Assembly (NCBI RefSeq): GCF_002993025.1
Contig: NZ_NXGI01000004.1
Span: 34,964 to 98,963 of the forward strand
DNA length: 64,000 bases
Source: Arcobacter cryaerophilus gv. crypticus
GTDB taxonomy: Bacteria > Campylobacterota > Campylobacteria > Campylobacterales > Arcobacteraceae
Direction: 5' to 3'
Positions 1-9,069 of this stretch are shown in pieces (position 1 is the first letter of the stretch; every line of letters begins with the position of its first letter). Position numbers and translations under genes: made by a program. The notes under the pieces are model-generated. The model searched no databases and had not been told where the DNA came from. It saw only the letters and a list, made by a program, of their open reading frames with translations.

Positions 1-1323
1 ACTACTTCTTAAATTTGAAGTCATCTCTTCTAAAGAAGCAGCTGTTTCTTCAAGATTTGCAGCTGTACTAGTTGAACTTTCATTTAGTTTTTCAACATTA
101 CTTAAAAGTATATTTGAACTATTTGATAAAGTTTCTCCATTATTTTTATTTTCAATCAACATTTTTGTTATTGAATCTCCCAAAATATTAACACCATTTG
201 CAAGTTGTAATATATGATTTGAAATTTTTGTTGTATCAACTCTATTTACATAATCATATTTACTATATTCATCTATTACTTTTAAAACATTCACAATATT
301 TTTTTCTAATTCCTGCGCCATTTGATTCATAACAGATTTTAATTTTGATAGATTAATATCATCAACTTCTATATTTAATCTTTGAGATAAATCTCCTTTT
401 TGGAATTTTTCTAAAATATCTATTGTAGTTTCAATAAACAAATTATTATCGTCTATTTCTTTTCTAGCAATCTCAATATTTTTATCAAGAATTTTTGACA
501 TATGACCTATTTCATCTTTTGAGTAATTTTTTATAGCTTGAACTTCATTACTTTCATTATTTAAGTATTTAAAAAATGACTCTAAAGTTGTTTGAAATAT
601 ATTTAGTGGTTTTAAAATAATTTTATTTATAGATGGAACAATTATAGAAATTAAAACAATATTTAATAAAACTGTAACAAAAATAGCTATCCAAAAAAGT
701 GTATTTATATCTTTGTTCATCTCTTCTTGTAATTCATTTATATCTTTTTGAATAGTATCTGCATATATTCCAGTTACTAAAATCCAGTTAAATTCTGGAA
801 TAAAAATAGATGAAGCCATTTTTAATACAACTTCTTTTGTTGATGGATTTTCATAATGATAAGTTATGTATTTTTTATCTTTTGAAAATTTAATTAAATC
901 TTCTCTAAAAGCATACCCTTTTGCATCTGGAGCTTTTATATTTGTTTTTATATTGTTTAGCTTTGGATTTGCTGGATGAAAAGCAAAATAATAATCATCA
1001 CCTCTTTGTTCATAAGCAAAAAAATATCCACTCTTATCATCTAAATATCTAACACCTGTTAAAAGTTCTATAACTTTTTGTTTTGCTAAATCTATATTTT
1101 GTTCTTTATCAATAATTGTTTTTATAAGTGTTTGAGCAACTTCAAATTGATGTTGGATTAATGACTCTTTCTCTTTTGTAATAGTAGTTTCAAATTTTTT
1201 TAATGTATTATTTAAAGTATTTTGTGTTTTTTCAAAGTTAATTCCTGAAAGAACAAAGATTCCTATAGTAAAAGGTACAATTGTTATTAGAAGTAGTTTT
1301 ATTTTTAGTGAATTGATATTCAT
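1..1323 (-). CDS. methyl-accepting chemotaxis protein, 3' end outside window
   Basis: An open frame of 441 codons starts at the ATG read leftward from 1323 and runs off the left edge, so the C-terminal part of the signalling domain is missing. A first membrane helix lies at about residues 8-25. It is followed by a periplasmic region resembling a single-Cache domain (motif YFFAYEQRGDDYYFAFHP), a second membrane helix near residues 205-230, a HAMP-like region and the start of the coiled-coil MCP domain (AANLEETAASLEEMTS). It should sense a small ligand outside the inner membrane and signal to CheA/CheW. The ligand cannot be told from sequence. No partner gene is visible. Confidence 0.93.
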   Translation of the reverse strand, partial: MNINSLKIKLLLITIVPFTIGIFVLSGINFEKTQNTLNNTLKKFETTITKEKESLIQHQFEVAQTLIKTIIDKEQNIDLAKQKVIELLTGVRYLDDKSGYFFAYEQRGDDYYFAFHPANPKLNNIKTNIKAPDAKGYAFREDLIKFSKDKKYITYHYENPSTKEVVLKMASSIFIPEFNWILVTGIYADTIQKDINELQEEMNKDINTLFWIAIFVTVLLNIVLISIIVPSINKIILKPLNIFQTTLESFFKYLNNESNEVQAIKNYSKDEIGHMSKILDKNIEIARKEIDDNNLFIETTIDILEKFQKGDLSQRLNIEVDDINLSKLKSVMNQMAQELEKNIVNVLKVIDEYSKYDYVNRVDTTKISNHILQLANGVNILGDSITKMLIENKNNGETLSNSSNILLSNVEKLNESSTSTAANLEETAASLEEMTSNLRSS

Positions 1324-1627
1324 TATTATCCCTTTTTTTGTAACGAACATACATTTTATAAAATAAACTTTAAAGATAGATTAATTAATCTAATATTTAT
1401 TATAAGAAATACATATTTATCTATATTTACCCATTTTAGCTATTAAAAACAAATATTAACTATATTTTTTATAAATTACTAATTCAAATTAAGTGTTTAT
1501 TAATATTTAATCTATTATAGTTCCACTCCAATTTAAGAAATGTTTTGATTAATAATATACATTTTAAAATATTAAGTTTGTTTTAATTATTTTAAAGTAT
1601 AATTTCAATCCTTTTTTAAGAGGTTAT
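1324..1627. other. intergenic region between chemoreceptor and tRNA cluster
   Basis: About 300 bases of very AT-rich DNA separate the leftward chemoreceptor gene from the rightward tRNA cluster. I see no coding frame of useful length. It should hold the promoters of both units. The only clear element is a TATAAT at 1598-1603 in front of the tRNA genes. Confidence 0.6.
1598..1603 (+). promoter_or_regulatory. -10 element of tRNA cluster promoter
   Basis: A perfect TATAAT lies 24 bases before the first tRNA. It is preceded by AT-rich sequence without a clear -35 box, as is usual for sigma-70 promoters in Campylobacterota. Placement is by inspection only. Confidence 0.5.
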
Positions 1628-1704
1628 GCGGGAGTAGCTCAGTTGGCTAGAGCTTCTGCCTTCCAAGCAGACTGTCGCGAGTTCGAGTCTCGTCTCCCGC
1701 TCCA
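1628..1704 (+). tRNA. tRNA-Gly (TCC)
   Basis: A 77-base cloverleaf. The acceptor arm GCGGGAG pairs with CTCCCGC, followed by T and an encoded CCA. The anticodon stem TCTGC/GCAGA encloses the loop CTTCCAA with anticodon TCC. First gene of the cluster. Confidence 0.96.
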
Positions 1705-1742
1705 CTAATTTGTTTAGTGTGTTCTTTATTATTTTTATTTAC

Positions 1743-1819
<77 letters not shown>

Positions 1820-1835
1820 ATTATTTAATTTATAG

Positions 1836-1912
1836 GTCAAAGTAGCTCAGCTGGCTAGAGCGCTGGTCTCATAAGCCGGAGGTCGAGAGTTCAAGTCTCT
1901 CTTTTGACACCA
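1836..1912 (+). tRNA. tRNA with CAT anticodon, probably elongator Met
   Basis: A 77-base cloverleaf: GTCAAAG pairs with TTTTGAC, the anticodon loop is CTCATAA, and ACCA closes the 3' end. It lacks the initiator features of its neighbours. A CAT anticodon can also belong to the isoleucine tRNA whose C34 is turned into lysidine. I favour Met because the A4-T69 and A5-T68 pairs differ from the C-G pairs of known Ile2 tRNAs, but this is an inference. Confidence 0.88.
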
Positions 1913-1929
1913 TTATATAAATAAAAAGT

Positions 1930-2006
1930 GCTGGTGTAGCTCAGTTGGCTAGAGCAGCTGATTTGTAATCAGCAGGTCGGGGGTTCGACTCCCTTCACCA
2001 GCTCCA
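1930..2006 (+). tRNA. tRNA-Thr (TGT)
   Basis: A 77-base cloverleaf. The acceptor GCTGGTG pairs with CACCAGC, and the anticodon stem GCTGA/TCAGC encloses TTTGTAA with anticodon TGT. The discriminator is T and CCA is encoded. Confidence 0.96.
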
Positions 2007-2030
2007 CTTTTATTTTATTTACAGTCCTTC

Positions 2031-2105
2031 TGGGGTATCGCCAAGCGGTAAGGCAACGGTTTTTGGTACCGTCACTCGAAGGTTCGAATCCTTCTACCCC
2101 ATCCA
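2031..2105 (+). tRNA. tRNA-Gln (TTG), copy 1
   Basis: A 75-base cloverleaf. The acceptor TGGGGTA pairs with TACCCCA, the anticodon stem ACGGT/ACCGT encloses TTTTGGT with anticodon TTG, and CCA is encoded. An identical copy lies at 36141-36215. Confidence 0.96.
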
Positions 2106-2164
2106 CTAAAATAATTTTTTATATTAATTTTATAAAATTTTAATTTATGAATCTTTTTTATTAT

Positions 2165-2241
<77 letters not shown>

Positions 2242-2385
2242 ACTTTTATTATCTCATTTTTATAACAATCTATTTATTTATAAACTCAAATATAATTTTT
2301 TCTATTTTTTTAATAAATTTTAAAATATAAGTTACCTATTTTCAATATATTATAGTAAAATTTTAAAATTCAAAAAAGGAGATTT

Positions 2386-2790
2386 ATGTTAAATAAAAGA
2401 TTTATTATTTCATTTTTAACAATTTGTTTATTAAGTTCATATATTTATGCAAAGCAAGTTGATGATGAAAAAGGAAATAAAAAAAGAGACCATAAAGATA
2501 ATAATAGTTATCAAAAAAATAAAGATTATAATGATAAAAAAATAAAATATGAAAAACAAAAAGATATTCCTCATGGTTTACAAAAAAAAGTAAACAATGG
2601 AGGAACTCTTCCTCCTGGTTGGCAGAAAAAAATAGAAAAAGGACAATTTGCTAATAGCGATATTTTGAGTAATGGAAGAATTGTTACAAGTAAATATCCA
2701 AGAATAAAAAATACTGAAGTTTATGAAGTTGAAAATAAAGTTTTTAGAATTTATAAAGATACAAGAGAGATTTTAGATATATTAAAATAG
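2386..2790 (+). CDS. small secreted RcnB/CigR-like protein
   Basis: This 134-residue protein begins with a signal peptide (residues 1-22, ending near IYA) and an AAAAAGGAG ribosome binding site lies just upstream. The mature part has a strongly charged Lys/Asp/Asn-rich linker (25-65), then the motif LPPGWQKKIEKGQ (about 75-87) and a short C-terminal region that fits the periplasmic RcnB/CigR-type fold, where PPGxxKK-like sequence is common. Family members are periplasmic and some affect metal homeostasis, but no function can be assigned here. It is transcribed alone and ends at a strong terminator. Confidence 0.75.
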   Translation: MLNKRFIISFLTICLLSSYIYAKQVDDEKGNKKRDHKDNNSYQKNKDYNDKKIKYEKQKDIPHGLQKKVNNGGTLPPGWQKKIEKGQFANSDILSNGRIVTSKYPRIKNTEVYEVENKVFRIYKDTREILDILK

Positions 2791-2792
2791 TA

Positions 2793-2819
2793 AAAGTTGG
2801 TATATTTTATACCAACTTT
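2793..2819. terminator. bidirectional terminator between the RcnB-like gene and pepA
   Basis: A perfect 12-base-pair stem (arms 2793-2804 and 2808-2819) with a TTT loop lies between two convergent genes. A-rich and T-rich flanks allow it to act on both strands. Confidence 0.8.
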
Positions 2820-2840
2820 AGTTTGATTTATTTAAAATTA

Positions 2841-4262
2841 CTATTTTGTTAAATCTTTTATAAATTGAACAGCCATTCGAACACCAGTTCCGCTTGCTCC
2901 ATGAGGATTATATCCCCAAGCTTTTTCAACAAACGCAGGTCCTGCTATATCAAAATGTATCCATTTATTTTTATTTTCTTCATAAATAAAGTTATCCAAA
3001 AACATTCCAGCTGTTATTGCTCCACCATATCTTGTGTTTGAGATATTACAAATGTCCGCTATCTCAGATTTAATACATTTTTTTAAATATCTATTAAAAT
3101 CAAGTTTTGTAGCATACTCTCCAGAGCTTTGTGCAGAAAGTAATGCTTGATGTTTAAGCTCTTCATTATTTCCCATAATTCCTGTTGTATATTCACCAAG
3201 TCCAACAACACAAGCACCTGTAAGTGTTGCAAAATCTAAAATATAATCTATATCTTTAATCTCATCTTGTGCATAACATAAACAATCAGCAAGAACTAGT
3301 CTTCCTTCAGCATCTGTGTTTCGCACCTCAATTGTTTTTCCATTTTTCGCTCTTAAAATATCATCTGGTTTATAAGCATTTCCACCAATCATATTTTCAA
3401 CTGCACCAATAATAGCATGCACTTCAATAGGTAATTTTAATTTTGCAATAACTTTTATAGTATTTAAAACAGCAACCGCTCCTGATTTATCAGCTTTCAT
3501 AGTAACCATAAAATCAGCTGGTTTTAAAGATAATCCACCACTATCATAAGTCAAACCTTTTCCTACAAGTACAACTTTTTTAATTGCTTTTTTAGGTTTA
3601 TATTTAATATGTATTAGTTGTGATTCATGAATTGAAGCTCTTCCAACACTGTGCATTGACATCATTTTTTGTTTTTCTAAATCTTTTTCACCTAAAACTT
3701 CACAATCAAGTTCAAACTCTTTTGCAATACTTTGTGCCTCTTTTACAAAACTTTTTGGTGTAAAATCAGCGGGTGCAGTATTTACCATATCTCTTGCACT
3801 ATTTACAGCTTCACAAATAGTTTGTGACTCTTTTAAAATAGAAATTAATTCAGAATCTTTATCTTCAACTACAAAAGTTAACTCTTGTTTTTTGCTCTCT
3901 TTTTCACTCTTATAATTATTAAATGAATATGAACCTAAAATTGCACCTTCGACTAAAGCTTTAAAGTTATTTTTTAAAATACTATTTAATAATAAATTTA
4001 CACTCTTATATTTTGTTGAGTTAAATCTCTTAATTGCAGTTGCCATAGCAATTGCTAAACTATCGTATGAAAAATCTTCAAAAGAAACATATATTTTTTT
4101 ACTTTGTGCTAGTAAAACTGCTGTTTCATCTTTTACTTTAAATTCAAGATTTTCTAAAATCTCTTTATCTTGCTCATTTTCTATTTCATTTAGATTATTT
4201 ATTAAAATAATCTCTAAATCAAACTCTTTATTTTTTGATATTTCTACAATATTAATCTTCAT
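2841..4262 (-). CDS. pepA: leucyl (M17) cytosol aminopeptidase
   Basis: PepA removes N-terminal residues from peptides in the cytoplasm using two metal ions. The 473-residue length is normal. The M17 signature NTDAEGRL is at 315-322, and the metal and active-site residues lie in VGKGLTYDSGG (K235, D240) and MKADKSGA (256-262). The N-terminal 150 residues form the poorly conserved accessory domain. It is the last gene of the apt-trpB-dedA-pepA run and overlaps dedA by 11 bases, which suggests coupled translation. Confidence 0.95.
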   Translation of the reverse strand: MKINIVEISKNKEFDLEIILINNLNEIENEQDKEILENLEFKVKDETAVLLAQSKKIYVSFEDFSYDSLAIAMATAIKRFNSTKYKSVNLLLNSILKNNFKALVEGAILGSYSFNNYKSEKESKKQELTFVVEDKDSELISILKESQTICEAVNSARDMVNTAPADFTPKSFVKEAQSIAKEFELDCEVLGEKDLEKQKMMSMHSVGRASIHESQLIHIKYKPKKAIKKVVLVGKGLTYDSGGLSLKPADFMVTMKADKSGAVAVLNTIKVIAKLKLPIEVHAIIGAVENMIGGNAYKPDDILRAKNGKTIEVRNTDAEGRLVLADCLCYAQDEIKDIDYILDFATLTGACVVGLGEYTTGIMGNNEELKHQALLSAQSSGEYATKLDFNRYLKKCIKSEIADICNISNTRYGGAITAGMFLDNFIYEENKNKWIHFDIAGPAFVEKAWGYNPHGASGTGVRMAVQFIKDLTK

Positions 4263-4953
4263 GCATTACCCTTTTTTCAATTTTTTTTGTTGCCTTATTA
4301 AAATAATATACAATTCCTCCACCAAAAATAGCTGCTATTGGAATTGCTAAATACCAGTGCTCTTTTGCCCAATGAAGTACAACCATAATCTCATTTCCAA
4401 AATACCAAACAGGAACAATTGTAATAGCAGCCCAACACCAAGCACTTATTAAATTTATAAATGCAAATTTTTTAGCATCATATCTTGTAAGTCCTATAGA
4501 AATTGGAATAATTGTTCTCATTCCATACATATATCTTTGAGTAAAAATTATTGGCCAACCATGTTTTTTTAAAAGTAAATGAGCAAAGGCAAACTTTCTT
4601 CTTTGTCCTCTTAATCTTTTTAAAACACCTTCTTTGTTAAATCTACCAATATAAAAATATACCTGATCACCAGCAAATCCACCAAGACCTGCAACAAAAA
4701 TAGCTAAAAATAGGTTCATAGAGCCATCATGGGTCATAAGTCCAGCCATAATTAGCCCCATCTCACCCTCTAACATACTCCATACAAAAAGTATCACATA
4801 TCCATATTGTTTGAGTAAATATATAAATTTTTCTTCAAATCCATCAACAGGAGCATTGTATAGATTATAAAAAAGAAAAGACAAAAATGTTATTAATACT
4901 ACTGCAAAAATCTTTCCTGTATATGGCTGAATTTTCCTAAAAAGTTCTCTCAT
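4252..4953 (-). CDS. DedA-family membrane protein (first of two)
   Basis: A 233-residue integral inner-membrane protein with about five hydrophobic segments. It carries the DedA/SNARE-associated core: GEMGLIMAG, GGFAGDQVYFYIGR, and the conserved arginines in FTQRYMYGMRTIIPISIG. Family members are implicated in flipping undecaprenyl-phosphate or phospholipids and in envelope homeostasis. The substrate here is unknown. An AAGGA ribosome binding site precedes the ATG. It sits 8 bases after trpB and overlaps pepA. A shorter paralogue lies at 44057-44617. Confidence 0.92.
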   Translation of the reverse strand: MRELFRKIQPYTGKIFAVVLITFLSFLFYNLYNAPVDGFEEKFIYLLKQYGYVILFVWSMLEGEMGLIMAGLMTHDGSMNLFLAIFVAGLGGFAGDQVYFYIGRFNKEGVLKRLRGQRRKFAFAHLLLKKHGWPIIFTQRYMYGMRTIIPISIGLTRYDAKKFAFINLISAWCWAAITIVPVWYFGNEIMVVLHWAKEHWYLAIPIAAIFGGGIVYYFNKATKKIEKRVMHED

Positions 4954-4961
4954 TTTTATCC

Positions 4962-6188
4962 TTAGTCGAAGTTTAATAAGCTTTTTGCCTGTATCATGTC
5001 TTTATCACCTCGACCAGATAGACAAATTATTACTAATTTATTTTTTAATTTTTCTTTTGCTTTTTTCAAATATGCAATTGCATGAGCTGATTCAAATGCT
5101 GGAATGATTCCCTCTTTTTGACTCAGCCAAACAAAAGCATCAAGAGCTTCTTTATCAGTTATATTGTCATAAATTACTGTTTTATTATCTTTATGAAAAC
5201 TATGTTCTGGTCCAACTCCTGGATAATCAAGCCCTGCACTAATACTATGAGCTTCTAAAACTTGTCCATCTTCATCTTGAAGTAAATATGAACACTGTCC
5301 ATGTAAAATACCAGGAGTTCCCAAAGCTAAACAAGAACCATGATTAGGTGTATCAAGTCCAAGTCCACCAGCTTCTATTCCAACACAAGTAACTTCACTA
5401 TCTTCTAAAAAGTGTGAAAACATACCAATAGAGTTAGATCCACCACCAATACAAGCAACTACATAATCAGGAAGTCTATTCTCTTTTTCTAAAATTTGTT
5501 TTCTTGACTCATAACCAATAACAGCTTGAAAATCCCGCACCATCATAGGATATGGATGAGGACCTGCAACTGTTCCAATTATATAAAAAGTATCTCTTGC
5601 ATTTGTTACCCAATATCTAATTGCTTCATTCATAGCATCTTTTAAAGTTTTACTTCCACTTTCAACCGCAATTACTTTTGCACCTAAAAGTTTCATTCTA
5701 AATACATTTAACTCTTGTCTTTCAACATCTTTAGCACCCATAAAAACAGTACATTCTAAACCCATAAGTGCTGCAATTGTAGCAGTTGCAACACCGTGTT
5801 GCCCTGCTCCTGTTTCGGCTATTACTTTTGTTTTTCCCATTTTTTTTGCTAATAAACCTTGAGCTATTACATTATTAACTTTATGAGCACCTGTATGATT
5901 TAAATCTTCTCTTTTTAAATAGATTTTTGCACCAATTTCATCACTTATGTTTTTTGCAAAATATAGTGGATTTTCACGTCCAACATAATCTTTTAAGTAG
6001 TAATTTACCTCAGCCCAAAACTCTTTATCAAATCTATATTTACTATAAGTAGCTTCAAGTTCTTTTAAAATAGGCATCAATGTTTCAGGAACATATTGTC
6101 CACCAAAAATTCCAAACTCACCACCAACACCAAATTCACCATTTGAATTTGGATCAAATTTACTTTTTTTTGGAATATAGTTACTCAT
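4962..6188 (-). CDS. trpB: tryptophan synthase beta chain
   Basis: TrpB condenses indole with serine using PLP. With the start chosen here the protein is 408 residues. The PLP lysine is K103 in HTGAHKVNN, and the phosphate loop [10 protein letters not shown] is present. The open frame extends 27 codons further upstream, but that part overlaps apt and looks nothing like TrpB. The ATG at 6188 overlaps the apt stop as ATGA, which is the natural start. It resembles the TrpB1 class that normally pairs with TrpA, yet no trpA or other trp gene is in the window. Confidence 0.95.
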   Translation of the reverse strand: MSNYIPKKSKFDPNSNGEFGVGGEFGIFGGQYVPETLMPILKELEATYSKYRFDKEFWAEVNYYLKDYVGRENPLYFAKNISDEIGAKIYLKREDLNHTGAHKVNNVIAQGLLAKKMGKTKVIAETGAGQHGVATATIAALMGLECTVFMGAKDVERQELNVFRMKLLGAKVIAVESGSKTLKDAMNEAIRYWVTNARDTFYIIGTVAGPHPYPMMVRDFQAVIGYESRKQILEKENRLPDYVVACIGGGSNSIGMFSHFLEDSEVTCVGIEAGGLGLDTPNHGSCLALGTPGILHGQCSYLLQDEDGQVLEAHSISAGLDYPGVGPEHSFHKDNKTVIYDNITDKEALDAFVWLSQKEGIIPAFESAHAIAYLKKAKEKLKNKLVIICLSGRGDKDMIQAKSLLNFD

Positions 6189-6760
6189 ATTTCTAGCACC
6201 GCATACACAGGAGTTTTTTCTTCTAACTTTGCTTTTCCAGGCAAGATAGAGAAATTTAAAATAAAACAAGCCTCAACTAAAGAAGCATCTAATTTTTCTA
6301 TTAAATTAGCTGCTGCTATTGCTGTTCCACCACTTACAACCAAATCATCTATTAAAAGAACTCTTGGATTTTTTATATCTCTAAAAGCATCAAAATGAAC
6401 TTCAACCTCATCAAAACCATACTCAAGTTCATACTTCTCACATAAAGTTGTACTTGGAAGTTTCCCTTTTTTTCTTATTGGTACAAATCCAATTTTAAGT
6501 CTTGAAGCAAGTGCCGCTCCAAATAAAAATCCTCTTGCTTCAATTGCTGCTATAAAATCTAAATTATATTTTTTATATCTATCTTCAAGATGGCTCATAA
6601 GTAGCTCAAATGCATCTTTATTATTTAAAAGTGTTGTAATATCTTTAAAGCTAATACCATGTTTTGGAAAATCCTCAACTGTTCTTATAGAGTCTATTAA
6701 AACCTTTTTTTCGTAATCTGTTAAAATCTCTTTACTCAAAGTTTTCCCTTTTATATTCAA
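6185..6760 (-). CDS. apt: adenine phosphoribosyltransferase
   Basis: Apt makes AMP from adenine and PRPP in purine salvage. The protein has 191 residues. The [18 protein letters not shown] block (25-42) is typical of Apt, and the PRPP-binding motif [14 protein letters not shown] is at 134-147. The first 20 residues go beyond the usual start, so a slightly later start is possible. It heads the minus-strand run and overlaps trpB by four bases. Confidence 0.94.
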   Translation of the reverse strand: MNIKGKTLSKEILTDYEKKVLIDSIRTVEDFPKHGISFKDITTLLNNKDAFELLMSHLEDRYKKYNLDFIAAIEARGFLFGAALASRLKIGFVPIRKKGKLPSTTLCEKYELEYGFDEVEVHFDAFRDIKNPRVLLIDDLVVSGGTAIAAANLIEKLDASLVEACFILNFSILPGKAKLEEKTPVYAVLEI

Positions 6761-6789
6761 AGTACAATTATTTTAGCTAAAATAAAATT

Positions 6790-7629
6790 ATGATACAGTT
6801 TAAAATCAAACTATTTAAGAATTTTATAAAAGTTTTGTTAACACTCTTTCTTTTTATAAATTTTGCTTTTGCTTTAAATTTACAAAAACCTTCAAATTAT
6901 AAAGATTCTATTGATGTTTCAAATTGGTATATGAGTGAAAAACTAGATGGTATTAGAGCATATTGGGATGGAAAAGAGTTATTTACAAAAAACAGAAATA
7001 AAATATTTGCTCCCTCTTGGTTTACAAAAGATTTTCCACCATTTCCTCTTGATGGTGAGTTATGGACAAAAAGAGGTGATTTTGAAAATATTCAAAGCAT
7101 AGTTTTAAGCCAACAAGAGTCAAAAAATTGGGAAAAAATAACTTACAATATTTTTGAAATTCCAAATGCAAATGGAAATTTTAAAAATAGATTAGATTTT
7201 TTACAAAGCTATTTAGATACAAATCCAAGTATATATATAAAAATTATTCCTCAAATAGTTTGTAAAGATCAAAATCACTTAAATAGATTTTTACAAGAAC
7301 TTTTAAAAAATGGTTCAGAAGGAGTGATTATAAAAAATCCAAATTTATCTTATGAAACTGGAAGAACGAATAACTCTTTAAAAGTAAAAGAGTTTCTTGA
7401 TGATGAAGGGAAAGTTATTGGACATAATTTTAATAAAGATGGTTCATTTAAAAGTTTAAAAATAGAATTAAAAAATAAAACTGTATTTAATTTAGGTGGT
7501 GGATTTAAAAAAGAAGATAGATTAAATCCACCAAAAATCGGGCAGTTTGTAACTTTCAAATATTATGGTTTAACAAAAAATGCTAAACCAAAATTTGCTT
7601 CATTTTTAAGAGTTAGAGAAATTGAATAG
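6790..7629 (+). CDS. periplasmic ATP-dependent DNA ligase (Lig E type)
   Basis: A minimal ligase of 279 residues that seals nicks using ATP. The adenylation lysine is K51 in SEKLDGIRAYWDG. Further nucleotidyltransferase motifs are FPLDGELW (86-92), EGVIIK (177-182) and SLKVK (196-200), followed by an OB-fold domain (200-279). Residues 1-28 are a clear signal peptide (hydrophobic core, ending AFA), so the enzyme should act in the periplasm. Lig E ligases have this architecture and occur in many Gram-negatives, including Campylobacter. A role with incoming or biofilm DNA has been proposed for the family. Confidence 0.9.
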   Translation: MIQFKIKLFKNFIKVLLTLFLFINFAFALNLQKPSNYKDSIDVSNWYMSEKLDGIRAYWDGKELFTKNRNKIFAPSWFTKDFPPFPLDGELWTKRGDFENIQSIVLSQQESKNWEKITYNIFEIPNANGNFKNRLDFLQSYLDTNPSIYIKIIPQIVCKDQNHLNRFLQELLKNGSEGVIIKNPNLSYETGRTNNSLKVKEFLDDEGKVIGHNFNKDGSFKSLKIELKNKTVFNLGGGFKKEDRLNPPKIGQFVTFKYYGLTKNAKPKFASFLRVREIE

Positions 7630-7632
7630 CAT

Positions 7633-7800
7633 TTAATCCTCGGTTGCTTCGTGAATTGATTTTTTTACATCTTTTACAACTTCAGTTGTTGTCTCTTTTG
7701 TAGCTTTCCAAGCTGTTTTGCTATCTTGTTTTACTCCACTCCAAGTTGCACAAGCTTGAAAAAATATTATAAATATTAATAATAATATACTTTTAAGCAT
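7633..7800 (-). CDS. small entericidin-like lipoprotein
   Basis: A 55-residue protein read leftward from the ATG at 7800. The N-terminus is a short hydrophobic signal ending in a lipobox (FFQAC, Cys17), so it should be lipidated. The mature part (ATWSGVKQDSKTAWKATKE and onward) is charged and helical, similar in size and pattern to entericidin-type lipoproteins, but the match is by eye only. It converges with the ligase gene, with only three bases between the stop codons. Confidence 0.7.
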   Translation of the reverse strand: MLKSILLLIFIIFFQACATWSGVKQDSKTAWKATKETTTEVVKDVKKSIHEATED

Positions 7801-7917
7801 CTCTTATCCTTTTATATAAATAAACTTTCAAATAAATTTATAGCAAAATTTTGTATCAAATAAGATTAAATTTATTTGGGTACAATTTCCCAAAAATTAG
7901 CCAATTTAAGGATTTTT

Positions 7918-9069
7918 ATGAATAAAAGTTTAGAAACTATGCTTTGCCATTTAAAAGATTTTGCACCTTTTAAAGAGCCTACAAACTCTTCACACTTTCC
8001 AATATACAACACAGCAACTTTTGATTTAAAAAACCAAAATGGCGATAAGATATATGATTATACAAGAAGCGATAATCCTACAAGAGCTACACTTGAAAAC
8101 TTTTTTGCTTTTGCTGAAAATGGTTCTGGAGCTGTTTGTACTCACACAGGAATAGCAGCTGTTTCACTTCTTTTTGAAACTGTTTTAAAAGCAAATTCAT
8201 CTATTTTAGTTGAAGCTGATTGTTATGGTGGAACATTTAGACTTTTAAAACTATTTAAAGAAAAATATAATATTGATGTAAACTTTACAGATTTTACAGA
8301 TTTAAATATGCTTGAACATATTTTAAAAACAAATAATATAGATTTAGTTTTATGTGAAAGTCCTACAAATCCAGGCTTAAAAATAATAGATTTAAAAGAG
8401 ATATCAAAGCTTTGCAAAACACACAACTCACTTTTTGCGGTTGATAACTCACTTGCAACTTTTATTAGTCAAAAACCTCTTGATTTAGGAGCTGATTTTT
8501 CACTTTTTTCTACAACTAAATTTATAAGTGGTCACGGAAGCGTAATTGCTGGTGCTATTGTTGCAAAAACTAAAGAGGACTCAGACAAACTTCACTACTA
8601 CTCAAATGCCTTAGGAAGAAATCAAAATCCTCTTGATGTTCATCTAATATCACTTGGAATTAGTAGCCTAAAAGTTAGAATGAAAGCAAGCGAAAAATTA
8701 GCAAAAAAATTTGCTAAATGGCTTGAAAAACAAGATTTTATAGAAAAAGTTACATTTCCAGCACTTAAATCACATCCGCAAAGAGCTTTAGCAAAAAAAC
8801 AGATGAAGATAATTCCTAGTGTTTTTTGTGCTGATTTTAAAAGTGTAGAACTAGCAGAAAAATTCATAGAAAATGCAAAAATATTTGGAGAAAAATGCTC
8901 TTTTGGAAGTGCTGATAGTAGAGTTGAAATACCTTCTAAAATATCTCATGCATCTTTTTCAAAAGAGGAATTAAAAGCAATTGGAATATCTGATAGTACA
9001 GTACGATTTTCTATTGGTTTTGAAGATTTAAAAGATTTAAAAGAGGATTTATTAGAAGCTATAAAATGA
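7918..9069 (+). CDS. Cys/Met-metabolism PLP-dependent enzyme (cystathionine synthase/lyase-like)
   Basis: The chosen ATG at 7918 follows an AAGGA ribosome binding site and gives 383 residues. An in-frame extension to 7876 has no binding site. The PLP lysine is K201 in FSTTKFISGHGS, and YDYTRSDNPTR (46-56) is the family's substrate and PLP phosphate motif. The family covers cystathionine gamma-synthase, beta- and gamma-lyases and O-acetylhomoserine sulfhydrylase. The exact reaction cannot be told here. It overlaps the next PLP gene as ATGA, which suggests the two work together in methionine or cysteine synthesis. Confidence 0.88.
   Translation: MNKSLETMLCHLKDFAPFKEPTNSSHFPIYNTATFDLKNQNGDKIYDYTRSDNPTRATLENFFAFAENGSGAVCTHTGIAAVSLLFETVLKANSSILVEADCYGGTFRLLKLFKEKYNIDVNFTDFTDLNMLEHILKTNNIDLVLCESPTNPGLKIIDLKEISKLCKTHNSLFAVDNSLATFISQKPLDLGADFSLFSTTKFISGHGSVIAGAIVAKTKEDSDKLHYYSNALGRNQNPLDVHLISLGISSLKVRMKASEKLAKKFAKWLEKQDFIEKVTFPALKSHPQRALAKKQMKIIPSVFCADFKSVELAEKFIENAKIFGEKCSFGSADSRVEIPSKISHASFSKEELKAIGISDSTVRFSIGFEDLKDLKEDLLEAIK

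Noticed and set aside
6189..6269. 27-codon N-terminal extension of trpB
   Set aside because: It overlaps apt in another frame, has no TrpB similarity, and the ATGA overlap gives a natural start at 6188.
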